From SCUB01 sp041918675 (GTDB lineage: Bacteria; Pseudomonadota; Alphaproteobacteria; Rhizobiales; Xanthobacteraceae), in the NCBI GenBank assembly GCA_041918675.1, contig JAYRVF010000014.1:186001-250000 (forward strand): a stretch of DNA of 64,000 nucleotides, in the 5' to 3' direction. The translations under genes were made by a program, and so were the position numbers. The stretch's first letter is position 1. The number at the start of each line of letters is the position of its first letter. Of this stretch, positions 16,936 to 26,352 are shown piece after piece. The notes under the pieces were generated by a model that saw nothing but the letters and a program-made list of their open reading frames with translations, was not told the DNA's origin and made no database searches.

Positions 16936-18171
16936 TCAGCGCGGCGCGAGACGCACCGCGCGCGGACGCTGATCCGGCAACAGAACCGCGAACACGCCGA
17001 GCGCGGGAAGAAACGCGGCGACCTGATAGACGAAGATTATTCCGTAGAGGTCGGCGAGCTTTCCCAACAGCGCCGCGCCCAGCCCGCCGACGCCGAAGGC
17101 GAAGCCGAAAAAGAATCCGGAGACGGTACCGATATGGCGCGGCATCAATTCCTGGCCGTACACCACGATCGCCGGAAACGCCGAGGCGATGATGAAGCCG
17201 ATCACGATGCTGAGCACGCCGGTCCAGAACAGATCGGCATGGGGCATGGCGAGCGTGAACGGCAGCGCGCCGAGGATCGAAATCCAGATCACGTATTTGC
17301 GCCCGATGCGGTCGCCGATCGGCCCTCCGAACAAAGTCCCCGCCGCGATCGCGCCGAGAAGAATGAAGAGATAGAGCTGCGCGCTTTGCGTCGACAGCGA
17401 GAACTTCTCGATCAGATAGAAGGCGTAGTAGCTCGAAAGGCTGGCGAGATAGAGCTGCTTGGAGATCACCAGCACGACCAGAATGGCGATGCCGAAAGCC
17501 ACCCGCGCGCGCGGCGTCTCGTCGGCGACGTCCCTGGCCTTCGGCGCGCGGCGGACGATGCGCGGCTTGTACCAGGCGCCGACGCGCCACAGCACGGTGA
17601 TGCCGATGATCGCCACGATCGCGAACCACGCGATCGCGCCCTGCCCGAATGGAACGACGACGAGCGCCGCCAGCAGCGGGCCGATCGCGGAGCCGAGATT
17701 GCCGCCGACCTGGAAGAAGGATTGCGCGAAACCGTGGCGGCCGCCGGAGGCGAGCCGCGCCACGCGCGAGGATTCGGGATGGAATACCGACGAGCCGACG
17801 CCGATCAGCGCGGCCGCGAGCAGGATCAGCCCGTAGACATGCGCCGACGCCAGCAGAATGATTCCGCAAAGCGTGAAGCTCATGCCGAAGGCGAGCGAAA
17901 AGGGCAGCGGCCGGCGGTCGGTGGCGTAACCCACCATCGGCTGCAACAGCGAGGCGGTCACCTGGTTGACCAGCGTGATGAGCCCGATCTGGGTGAAGTC
18001 GAGATGATAGGTCGCCTTCAGGATCGGATAGATCGAGGGCAGCAGCGACTGCATCAGATCGTTGAGCAGATGCGACAGGCTGATGCCGCCGAGGACGAGA
18101 TAGGCCGGCCCCGTGGCGGCGAGCGCCGTCGTCGCACCCACCGCCGCGCGTTGATCCGTATCCGCGGTCAT
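16936..18171 (-). CDS. MFS transporter, fosmidomycin-resistance (Fsr) type
   Basis: 411 residues, twelve predicted transmembrane helices. The first helix region (LSHLLNDLMQSLLPSIYPIL) is the signature I associate with the Fsr branch of the major facilitator superfamily; GPIGDRIGRKYVIWISILG is the motif A loop between helices. Fsr exports fosmidomycin in E. coli; most relatives have untested substrates. The ATG at 18171 is preceded by GAGGAGC; a longer open frame upstream is not conserved-looking. It lies between the outer-membrane gene and bacterioferritin and appears to be monocistronic. Confidence 0.85.
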   Translation of the reverse strand: MTADTDQRAAVGATTALAATGPAYLVLGGISLSHLLNDLMQSLLPSIYPILKATYHLDFTQIGLITLVNQVTASLLQPMVGYATDRRPLPFSLAFGMSFTLCGIILLASAHVYGLILLAAALIGVGSSVFHPESSRVARLASGGRHGFAQSFFQVGGNLGSAIGPLLAALVVVPFGQGAIAWFAIVAIIGITVLWRVGAWYKPRIVRRAPKARDVADETPRARVAFGIAILVVLVISKQLYLASLSSYYAFYLIEKFSLSTQSAQLYLFILLGAIAAGTLFGGPIGDRIGRKYVIWISILGALPFTLAMPHADLFWTGVLSIVIGFIIASAFPAIVVYGQELMPRHIGTVSGFFFGFAFGVGGLGAALLGKLADLYGIIFVYQVAAFLPALGVFAVLLPDQRPRAVRLAPR

Positions 18172-18287
18172 CGACGCTCCTCGATCTTCCCCGCCGGCGC
18201 GGGGATCATCCCCACCATCCGACCCCATGGGTGCCAAACATTGAAGCGCCCAACCCATAGGGCGGACGCGGCGCGGCCGCCAACGAC

Positions 18288-18318
18288 AAAAAGAGCAACG
18301 CGGGCATGCGTCGCCCGC
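18288..18318 (-). terminator. Probable terminator after bacterioferritin
   Basis: Minus-strand 6-bp GC stem (GCGGGC with GCCCGC, 18300-18318) followed after seven bases by TTTTT. A second GC hairpin without T tract lies nearer the gene at about 18345-18360. Confidence 0.45.
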
Positions 18319-18379
18319 GCCATCACGCGCGCGCGGGTTCGACGCGGCGTCAAACGCCGCGCGCCGCCTTGGCGAGGTG

Positions 18380-18856
18380 TCAGGCGTCGCCGCCGATCTG
18401 GCGCTGCGAATACAGCTCGAGGCCGATCGTCTTGATCAAGTCGAGCTGCGTTTCGAGGAAGTCGATGTGGTGCTCCTCGTCGGTCATGATCTTCACGAAC
18501 AGCTCGCGCGTGACGTAATCCTTGACCGAGAAGGCGTAGTCGGCGGCCTCCTGATACATCGTCCGCGCCGCGAGCTCGGCGCGCAGGTCGCATTCGAGGA
18601 CCTCCTTCACATTCTGCCCGATCGCCAGCGGATCGATGACCTGCATGTTGGGAAAGCCCTCGAGGAAAAGCAGACGCTCCACCAGCGAGTCGGCGTGCTC
18701 CATTTCTTCGATCGATTCCTTGCGCCAGATCTTGGCCATGCCGGTAAAGCCCCAATTGTCGAGCAGCCGGTAATGCAGCCAGTATTGATTGATCGCCGCG
18801 AGTTCCGAACGCAGAGCCCGGTTGAGCAATTCGATGACTTTGGTGTCGCCCTTCAT
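18380..18856 (-). CDS. bfr: Bacterioferritin
   Basis: 158 residues, normal Bfr length. The four-helix ferroxidase fold is recognisable: LNRALRSELAAINQYWLHYR carries the first glutamate ligand, SIEEMEHADSLVERLLFLEG the second, and ECDLRAELAARTMYQEA and MTDEEHHIDFLETQL the remaining ligands. The haem-binding methionine of Bfr subunits corresponds to the conserved Met in the IEEMEHADSL-to-FPNMQVI region. The protein stores iron in a 24-mer in the cytoplasm. The ATG at 18856 has AGGAAGA upstream. The bacterioferritin-associated ferredoxin gene lies upstream on the same strand, 133 bases away. Confidence 0.95.
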   Translation of the reverse strand: MKGDTKVIELLNRALRSELAAINQYWLHYRLLDNWGFTGMAKIWRKESIEEMEHADSLVERLLFLEGFPNMQVIDPLAIGQNVKEVLECDLRAELAARTMYQEAADYAFSVKDYVTRELFVKIMTDEEHHIDFLETQLDLIKTIGLELYSQRQIGGDA

Positions 18857-18989
18857 GATTCCATTCTTCCTGTTTCGATCGCGGACATCGCGACATACGC
18901 GCGAACGCGCGAAGCGGGTTCCGCGCGCCGAGCCAATCGATTTCCATTCTAGCAAATTTTGGGGTTGCGAGGGACCGCCTGATCCCGCG

Positions 18990-19181
18990 TCAAGCTCGGC
19001 GATTGCACCCGAACCCGGCCGCGGACGCCACGTCCCGAACGGTCGGCGCGCAACGCCCGCATTGCGGAGTCACGCCGGCATGGCTGTAGACTTCGCGCAA
19101 ATGACGCGGCGGGCTGGCCGCTGTCTCGATGGCGGTGCGGATATCGCGGTCGCTGATGACGTGGCAGGAGCAGACGATCAT
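18990..19181 (-). CDS. bfd: Bacterioferritin-associated ferredoxin
   Basis: 63-residue Fer2_BFD protein. The [2Fe-2S] ligands are the CSCHV pair near the N-terminus and the CGRC pair after GVTPQ, in the family order C-x-C then C-x2-C. Bfd reduces the Bfr haem to release stored iron. The position next to bfr on the same strand fits. The C-terminus ends FGCNRRA. Expression is likely iron-responsive: an AT-rich stretch with repeated TTGCAATT lies just upstream. Confidence 0.9.
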   Translation of the reverse strand: MIVCSCHVISDRDIRTAIETAASPPRHLREVYSHAGVTPQCGRCAPTVRDVASAAGFGCNRRA

Positions 19182-19237
19182 GGCCGTTCAGGTGCAACAA
19201 GAGGAGTACGGCGCCATTTTACGCAAGCGCCAATTAC

Positions 19238-19259
19238 TTGCAATTCATTTGTTGCAATT
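19238..19259 (-). promoter_or_regulatory. Repeated TTGCAATT upstream of bfd, possible operator
   Basis: TTGCAATT occurs at 19238-19245 and 19252-19259, a 14-base period in the only AT-rich stretch of this region, about 60 bases upstream of the bfd start. TGCAA half-sites recall Fur/Mur-type metal regulators of Rhizobiales, but the match is by memory and loose. Confidence 0.35.
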
Positions 19260-19373
19260 TAGGGGGCTTCCAATCAGTGGATGATCCCGGCCGCTCTTCC
19301 AGCCAACGGCCCGATCGGAAAGGGGAAATTGAGCCCGTCCGCCGCCGCCCTCCCTTTCGCGGCCACCGTCCGC

Positions 19374-20717
<1,344 letters not shown>

Positions 20718-21044
20718 GAAAAACCCCTCCGGTTCATGCCTGGGCGCGGGCCTGAAGCCGCCGCCGCCATGAGCCTGTTCGAGCCGTTGCTTATAGGCGA
20801 TTTCGGCCGCGCATATTTCACGAATTATGTGAAAAAGTTACCGAGCCCGGCCGTCGCCTTCAATAAATAATGTAAATTCAATACGTTAAAAGACCGTGCG
20901 CGTCTGGTCGGCGCGGTCCGCGAACCGGTCCCACGACAATTGTCAGGCCGTTCCGCCCCGGCCTTTCGTCCAGTTGCTTTTTGCGTGGCAACGATCAATC
21001 TCGGCCGCCATGATCGCGGCCGAGCCCGAGGAGAGCGACCGACA
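20718..21044 (+). other. Divergent intergenic region glmM / hydroxy-acid dehydrogenase
   Basis: 327 bases. The part 20815-20895 is clearly AT-rich (AATAAATAATGTAAATTCAA) and probably carries the promoters. On the minus strand TTGAAG and TAACTT are 17 bases apart, a possible glmM promoter. No gene is visible. Confidence 0.45.
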
Positions 21045-22184
21045 ATGAAGAACATCACCTGCATCGAGGACCTGCGCATCCTTCATCGCCGCAAGGTGCC
21101 GCGCGCCTTTTTCGAATATGTCGATCGCGGCTCCTACGCCGAGGAGACGCTGCGCGCCAACCGCGCCGACCTCGAAAGGATCAAGTTCCGCCAGAAGATC
21201 CTCGTCGACGTCTCCGCGCGCGAGACCGCGACCCGGATTCTCGGCGAGCCGGCCGCGCTGCCGCTGGTGCTGGCGCCGATCGGCCTGACCGGCATGCAAT
21301 ATGGCGACGGCGAAATCCACGCCTGCCGCGCGGCGGTCGCGGCCGGCATTCCCTTCACCCTTTCCACCATGTCGATCTGCTCGATCGAGGACGTGGCCGC
21401 CGCCGTCGGCAAGCCGTTCTGGTTCCAGCTCTATGTGATGCGCGATCGCGGCTTCGCCCGCGCTTTGATCGAGCGCGCCATCGCCGCCAAATGCGACGCG
21501 CTGGTGCTCACGGTCGATCTCCAGGTGATCGGCCAGCGTCACGCCGACATCAAGAACGGCCTCACCGTGCCGCCGCAGGTGCGGCTGCGAAACCTGTTCG
21601 ACATCGCCATGCGGCCGGAATGGGCGCTCGGCGTGGCGCGCGCCAAGCGTCGCACCTTCGGCAATCTCGACGGCCACCTGAAGGGGACCGAGGGACTGAC
21701 CGCGCTGTCGGCGTGGATCGCGACCCAGTTCGATCCGACGCTGAGCTGGAAGGACGTCGACTGGATCCGCTCGATCTGGCCGGGCAAGCTGGTGATCAAG
21801 GGCATTCTCGACGAGGACGACGCGCGCGCGGCCGCGGCCGCCGGCGCGCAGGCGATCGTCGTCTCCAATCACGGCGGACGACAGCTCGACGGCGCGCCCT
21901 CCTCCATCGCCATGCTGCCGCGCATCACCGACGCCGTCGGCGACAAGGTCGAAATGATGTTCGACGGCGGCGTGCGCACCGGGCAGGACGTGATGCGCGC
22001 GCTCGCGCTCGGCGCGAAGTCCTGCATGATCGGACGCGCCTATATTCACGGCCTCGGCGCGGCCGGGGAAGCCGGCGTCGCCAAGGCGATCGACATCATC
22101 GGCAAGGAGCTCATGACCACGATGGGCCTGTGCGGCGTCAACCGCGTCGGCGACATCGGCCCGCATAATCTGACGAGGGATTGA
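21045..22184 (+). CDS. FMN-dependent alpha-hydroxy-acid dehydrogenase (LldD-like)
   Basis: 379 residues. It belongs to the FMN family that oxidises L-lactate and other L-2-hydroxy acids. Residues 1-60 include FFEYVDRGSYAEETLRANR; the FMN-binding PLVLAPIGLTGMQYGDGE and the catalytic loop VVSNHGGRQLDGAPSS, with the active-site His, are intact, followed by FDGGVRTGQDVMRALALGAK. The ATG at 21045 is preceded by GAGGAGAG. A membrane-associated L-lactate dehydrogenase (quinone-reducing) role is the likeliest, but glycolate, mandelate or other acids cannot be excluded. It converges with aroE, 16 bases apart. Confidence 0.9.
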   Translation: MKNITCIEDLRILHRRKVPRAFFEYVDRGSYAEETLRANRADLERIKFRQKILVDVSARETATRILGEPAALPLVLAPIGLTGMQYGDGEIHACRAAVAAGIPFTLSTMSICSIEDVAAAVGKPFWFQLYVMRDRGFARALIERAIAAKCDALVLTVDLQVIGQRHADIKNGLTVPPQVRLRNLFDIAMRPEWALGVARAKRRTFGNLDGHLKGTEGLTALSAWIATQFDPTLSWKDVDWIRSIWPGKLVIKGILDEDDARAAAAAGAQAIVVSNHGGRQLDGAPSSIAMLPRITDAVGDKVEMMFDGGVRTGQDVMRALALGAKSCMIGRAYIHGLGAAGEAGVAKAIDIIGKELMTTMGLCGVNRVGDIGPHNLTRD

Positions 22185-22200
22185 ACCGCCGGCGCGGGCC

Positions 22201-23037
22201 TCACCCGCCCGCGAGATCGGCCTCGACCAGGGCGCGCAATTCGGCGGTGACGCTCGGCACGCGGCCGAACCACAACGAAAAGCCGCGCACGGCCTGATGC
22301 AGCAGCATGCCGAGACCATCGGCGACACGCAGGCCCCGCGCGCGCGCCGATTTCAGCAGGCCGGTTTCGAGCGGCACATAGACGAGATCGGCCACCACCG
22401 CCGTCTCCGGCAGCAGGCCGAGGTCGAGCCTCGGTGACGGCTGCCCCGCCATGCCGAGCGAGGTCGTGTTCACCAGCAGCCCCGCGCGCGGCAGCAGGCG
22501 CGGAAGATCGTTCCACGTCGCCGGCACGACCGCCTGGCCGAAGGCCGATCGCAGCGCCTCGGCGCGTTCGAGCGTGCGGTTGACGAGATCGACGCGCGTC
22601 ACGCCCCGCTCGATAAGCCCGTGGACGACCGCGCGCGCCGAACCGCCCGCGCCCAGAACCAGCGCCGTGCCCGAGGCGTCCCAGCCCGGCGCGCATGCGT
22701 CGAGATTATTGATGAAGCCCTCGACGTCGGTATTGGTCGAACGCAGCACCTCGCCCTCAAGCCAGAGCGTATTGGCCGCGCCGACCGCGCGGGCGCGCGC
22801 GTCGGGACGCGACAGCGCCAGCGCCCGTTCCTTGTGCGGGATCGTCACATTGGCTCCGACATAGCCGCGCGAGGCGAGATGACGAATGAAATCGTCGAAG
22901 CGATCCGGCGCCACCGCCTCGATGCGGTAGTCGCCGGCGATGCCGAAGGATTTCAGCCAATAGCGATGAATGAGCGGCGAGCGCGAATGCGCCGCCGGCC
23001 ATCCGATCAGACATGCCGCGGGTGGAGCCTGTGTCAT
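22201..23037 (-). CDS. aroE: Shikimate dehydrogenase
   Basis: 278 residues, normal AroE size. It reduces 3-dehydroshikimate with NADPH in the aromatic amino acid pathway. The substrate site HSRSPLIHRYWL, catalytic Lys in GANVTIPHKERAL and Asp in STNTDVEGF are visible. The NADP motif LVLGAGGSARAVVHGL and NRTLERAEAL follow, with GMLLHQAVRGFSLWFG near the end. The ATG at 23037 puts the conserved AACLIGWPAAHSRSP at the expected position. The gene is followed after 16 bases by the convergent hydroxy-acid dehydrogenase. Confidence 0.95.
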   Translation of the reverse strand: MTQAPPAACLIGWPAAHSRSPLIHRYWLKSFGIAGDYRIEAVAPDRFDDFIRHLASRGYVGANVTIPHKERALALSRPDARARAVGAANTLWLEGEVLRSTNTDVEGFINNLDACAPGWDASGTALVLGAGGSARAVVHGLIERGVTRVDLVNRTLERAEALRSAFGQAVVPATWNDLPRLLPRAGLLVNTTSLGMAGQPSPRLDLGLLPETAVVADLVYVPLETGLLKSARARGLRVADGLGMLLHQAVRGFSLWFGRVPSVTAELRALVEADLAGG

Positions 23038-23145
23038 CCCGAAATCACGGAGCCGCGCCGAGCACGCGCGGGACTCGCCCACGCCGGCTCGCGCAAATCG
23101 CGGGCGGCGGCCAAGCCGTCGGCCATGCCGCCGCCCCTTGACGAA

Positions 23146-25200
23146 CTATGCCGCCGCCGCGCGCCGCGCGGCGATGATCTGGTCGGCGGTGCGCCCGGTA
23201 AGTTCGGCCATGTGGTCGAAGGTGCGGGTGAAGGATCCCGCGCCCGCCGTCGCCGACCGCACGTCGACGATCAGATTGCCGATCTCGGCTTCGGGCAGCG
23301 TCGCCTTGACGACATCCCACCCGTGCCAGCCCTCGCGCGCCTCGAAGCTGATGATCTGCCCGCGCCGTCCGGAGAGAATGGCGTTGATCTTGGCGGTGGC
23401 CTCGACCGGACAGACGATATCGACCGCCCAGATCGGTTCGAGCAGAACCGGCTGGCATTGCGGCAGACCCTCGGACAGGCCGATGCGCGCGGCCGTGCGG
23501 AACGCCAGATCGGAGGAGTCGACGGCGTGATAGGAGCCGTCGATCAACGTCACCACGAGGTCGACCACCGGAAAGCCGAGCGGGCCGTGCTTGAGGCCGT
23601 CGATCACGCCCTCCTCGACCGCCGGGATGTAGTTGCGCGGAACCACGCCGCCGGTGATCTTCTCCTCGAAGATGAAGCCCGCCCCGCGCGGACGCGGCTG
23701 AATCTCCAGCACGACGTCGCCGAACTGGCCGTGACCACCGGACTGCTTCTTGTGCCGGCCGCGCTGGGTGACGCCCTTGCGGATGGTCTCGCGGTAGCCG
23801 ATGCTCGGCGTGTGCTGTTCGAGACCGACGCCGAAGCGGTCGCGCAGGCGCTCCACCGCCACGCGCAGATGCATTTCGCCCTGCCCCCAGACGATGACCT
23901 CGTGGGTTTCGGGATCGTGCACCACCGTCAGCGACGGATCCTCCTCGCTCAGACGCACCAGCGCCTGGCCGAGCTTGACGTCGTCCTTGCGGTCTTTGGC
24001 GGTGACCGCGGTCGACAGGACCGGCGGATGCGCCGACATGTCGACCAACGGGGGATGAGCCGCCTTGCCGGCGGTCAAGGTATCGCCGGTCTTGGAGTGC
24101 TCGACCTTGCCGAGCGCGACCGTGTCGCCGGCCGCCGCCGACTGGCGCTTGTTCTGGTGCGATCCGAGCATGCCGTAGATGCCCGAGATGCGCCCGGCCT
24201 CGCCGGCCGGCGAGGCGAGCGTGGTGCCGTCAGTGAGCTGGCCGGAGAAGAGGCGCACCAGCGAGAGCTTGCCGCCGTGCTGGGTATGCAGCGTCTTCAC
24301 CGCGTAGCAGACAGCGTCGCTGTTGCCGACATGCACGCCGATGCGTTGCGCGGTCTCGGTCACGCCCGGCGCCTCGTGGCGCAGCGCCTTGAGCAGGCGC
24401 ATGATGCCGTTCTCGCGCAAGGCCGAGCCGATGAACACCGGACAGATCAGGCCCTCGCGCAACTCGCGGCCGAGATCGTCGAAGACGAGATCGCGCGGCG
24501 GCGGCACATCCTCCAGAAGCTGCTCCATCAGCTTGTCGTCGTGATCGGCGAGCGACTCGAGCATGGTGAAACGGGCTTCCTTCTCGCGGTCGAGATCGCC
24601 GCCATTGAGATCGATGACTTCCGAGGGAAGATGCTCGCGATAGACAAATGCGCGCTCGAGCGCGAGATCGACGAAGCCGAAGATCAGTTCGCCGTTCCAG
24701 ATCGGGATCTGGCGGAGCACCAGCGGAATGCGCGAGGCCGGCTGCAGCAGCTTGAGCGCCTCGGTGATCTGCTTGTCGACCTTGTCGATCTTGTTGAGGA
24801 AGATGAAGCGCGGGATGGCGAGGTCCTCGAGCTCGCGCAGGATCAGTTGAAGCTGCGGCAGCTTGCGCTCGTCGGCCTCGCAGACCACGATCGCCGCGTC
24901 GACCGCGGGCAGCGCCGCGCGCATGTCGTGCACGAACTCGACCGAGCCGGGGCAATCGAGGAAGGTATAGGTCTCACCCATGAAGGTGGTGGTCGCGGGC
25001 GTGAGCTCGACGGTCATCTTGTGATGACGCGCCTCGGCGCTGGAATCGCCGACGGTGGTGCCGGCGTCGACCGAGCCGGTACGCGGGATCGCGCCGGTCC
25101 GGGCCAGAATTGCTTCAAGCAGCGAGGTTTTTCCGCTCTGAAAGGGGCCCACAAGCGCGATGCACCGTGGACCTTGGGGACTTCTGCCTTCTTGTCCCAT
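23146..25200 (-). CDS. Elongation factor G-like GTPase (EF-G paralogue)
   Basis: 684 residues with the EF-G domain order: GTPase, beta-barrel domain II, and domains III-V. The nucleotide-binding motifs are variant: the P-loop reads GPFQSGKTSLLEAIL instead of the canonical AHIDAGKTT type, the switch II motif is DCPGS instead of DTPGH, and NKID is normal. Domain IV contains HKKQSGGHGQFGDVVLEI. This matches the EF-G-like family often found in alphaproteobacteria beside true FusA. Its role (a specialised ribosome function, or ribosome rescue or recycling) is not established. The start at 25200 has AAGGAGG upstream. No str operon genes are nearby. Confidence 0.9.
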   Translation of the reverse strand: MGQEGRSPQGPRCIALVGPFQSGKTSLLEAILARTGAIPRTGSVDAGTTVGDSSAEARHHKMTVELTPATTTFMGETYTFLDCPGSVEFVHDMRAALPAVDAAIVVCEADERKLPQLQLILRELEDLAIPRFIFLNKIDKVDKQITEALKLLQPASRIPLVLRQIPIWNGELIFGFVDLALERAFVYREHLPSEVIDLNGGDLDREKEARFTMLESLADHDDKLMEQLLEDVPPPRDLVFDDLGRELREGLICPVFIGSALRENGIMRLLKALRHEAPGVTETAQRIGVHVGNSDAVCYAVKTLHTQHGGKLSLVRLFSGQLTDGTTLASPAGEAGRISGIYGMLGSHQNKRQSAAAGDTVALGKVEHSKTGDTLTAGKAAHPPLVDMSAHPPVLSTAVTAKDRKDDVKLGQALVRLSEEDPSLTVVHDPETHEVIVWGQGEMHLRVAVERLRDRFGVGLEQHTPSIGYRETIRKGVTQRGRHKKQSGGHGQFGDVVLEIQPRPRGAGFIFEEKITGGVVPRNYIPAVEEGVIDGLKHGPLGFPVVDLVVTLIDGSYHAVDSSDLAFRTAARIGLSEGLPQCQPVLLEPIWAVDIVCPVEATAKINAILSGRRGQIISFEAREGWHGWDVVKATLPEAEIGNLIVDVRSATAGAGSFTRTFDHMAELTGRTADQIIAARRAAAA

Positions 25201-25584
25201 TTTGCCGCCTCCTTGCGCAACATCGGGCGAAGTGGATTCCGGTTCGCCAGCGGATCGTGCGCGAATTTATCGTCGTGTCATGAAATCGAGCGCAAGGCCG
25301 GTACCCACACTTGCCGATCGCGTTCAGGGATGGAATTCGGCCCCGAAAGACGGGGGCCGGCCGGTTATCGTTTCAGGCGGCATGGGGCTTGGCAAGGGGG
25401 GTCCCGCGCGCCCTTCGGCTAAGGCGCGGAAAGAAGAACGACGGGAAAGCTTGACAGGATTTCGCCGCGCGACCGGCCGCGAAACGTTCGCAACGCGCCG
25501 CCCCCACGCGCGACAATGCCGGGGATCATCCCGGTCGGACCGGCACGCTCGAAGACGCCGCGCGCGGCGCCAAATCGGCGACGT
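25201..25584 (-). other. Intergenic region upstream of the EF-G-like gene
   Basis: About 385 bases between the EF-G-like start and the short repeats at the end of the DUF992 gene. It should hold the EF-G-like promoter. Open frames run through it on the plus strand but have no Shine-Dalgarno, and their composition is Arg-rich like that of shadow frames. I see no convincing gene. Confidence 0.5.
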
Positions 25585-25654
25585 TCTTTATGGGGCCGAA
25601 CGCGGTTCCATGTCGGCGAGGTCTTTCATGGAGCCGAACGCAGTTCCATGTCGG
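25585..25654 (-). repeat. Duplicated 3' end of the DUF992 gene
   Basis: Two imperfect direct copies of about 33 bases lie at about 25585-25616 and 25622-25654. Each contains GCCGAACGC, one base that differs, then GTTCCATGTCGGC. The right copy encodes the last codons and stop of the DUF992 protein (25626 onwards); the left copy lies just beyond the stop. Confidence 0.8.
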
Positions 25655-26108
25655 CCACGCCGAGCGCGAGATTGACGCCGACCTGCCCAGTCACGCTGAA
25701 CGGTTGCAGCGAGATCGTGCTGTTGTTGCCGCCGACCAGGGCGTTGGCGCCACCGCCGACGCCGATCGAAGCGCTGCCCGCCGCGCCCGCGTAGTTGCCG
25801 GCAAGGTCGCCCTTCGCCAAACGCCGCGTCGGCGCATAGACCGCCCAGGCCAGATTCGACCGGTCGACGGTGCCGAGATCGACCCCGAAGCGGCGGATCG
25901 TCGCGTCATAGCGGTCGACGATGATGCCGCCCGGCTCGCGCAGGACGCAGGCATAGCGACTGACCGAACCGACGACCAGGCCGGTCGACGAGCCGCCGCG
26001 ACATTCCAGCACGCCGACTTCGACCTGCGGTTGGGCGATGGCGAGCCCGGCGGTCGCGAAAAACAGCGCCGCCGCCGTCGCCGGAAGGAGGTTGCCGAAG
26101 TTGCGCAT
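25626..26108 (-). CDS. DUF992 family exported protein
   Basis: 160 residues from the ATG at 26108, which has AGAAGGA upstream. A signal peptide (LLPATAAALFFATAGLAIAQ) is followed by a compact domain with two cysteines (GVLECRGGSS and SRYACVLREP) that probably form a disulfide, and a glycine-rich second half (GSASIGVGGGANALVGGN) ending GVADMELRSAP. This is the DUF992 family of small periplasmic proteins common in Rhizobiales; no function is known. The 3' end carries a local direct duplication. It is monocistronic between the EF-G-like gene and aspartate aminotransferase. Confidence 0.85.
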   Translation of the reverse strand: MRNFGNLLPATAAALFFATAGLAIAQPQVEVGVLECRGGSSTGLVVGSVSRYACVLREPGGIIVDRYDATIRRFGVDLGTVDRSNLAWAVYAPTRRLAKGDLAGNYAGAAGSASIGVGGGANALVGGNNSTISLQPFSVTGQVGVNLALGVADMELRSAP

Positions 26109-26352
26109 GATGATCCTTCTCTTGCTGCTCATTTGGTAAAAGAAAACACGTGGCGCGACTCGATCGATCGGAGCGGCACTTCAAGCGAAATTCTGCGCGC
26201 GGCACGGTAACGCGTCAAGCGTGGGCGAGCCTGTTCGCGCGCGTGGCTGGCGCATTCTTGACGCGCATTTGACCCGTACTTTGGGCGAGGCTGCCCACCC
26301 GCCATCCTCGCGAGCAACCATTCGCGCGGGAAACCGGCGTTTTTGCGATGCC

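Noticed and set aside
22185..22210. Bidirectional terminator between the hydroxy-acid dehydrogenase and aroE
   Set aside because: Only a weak GC stem with no T tract in 16 bases.
22621..25422. 933-codon plus-strand frame opposite aroE and the EF-G-like gene
   Set aside because: Covers two confirmed genes on the other strand, His/Arg/Asp-rich, no motif.
25279..25584. Short plus-strand frame with MKSSARPVPT start upstream of the EF-G-like gene
   Set aside because: No Shine-Dalgarno, becomes Arg-rich, overlaps no conserved family; treated as intergenic.
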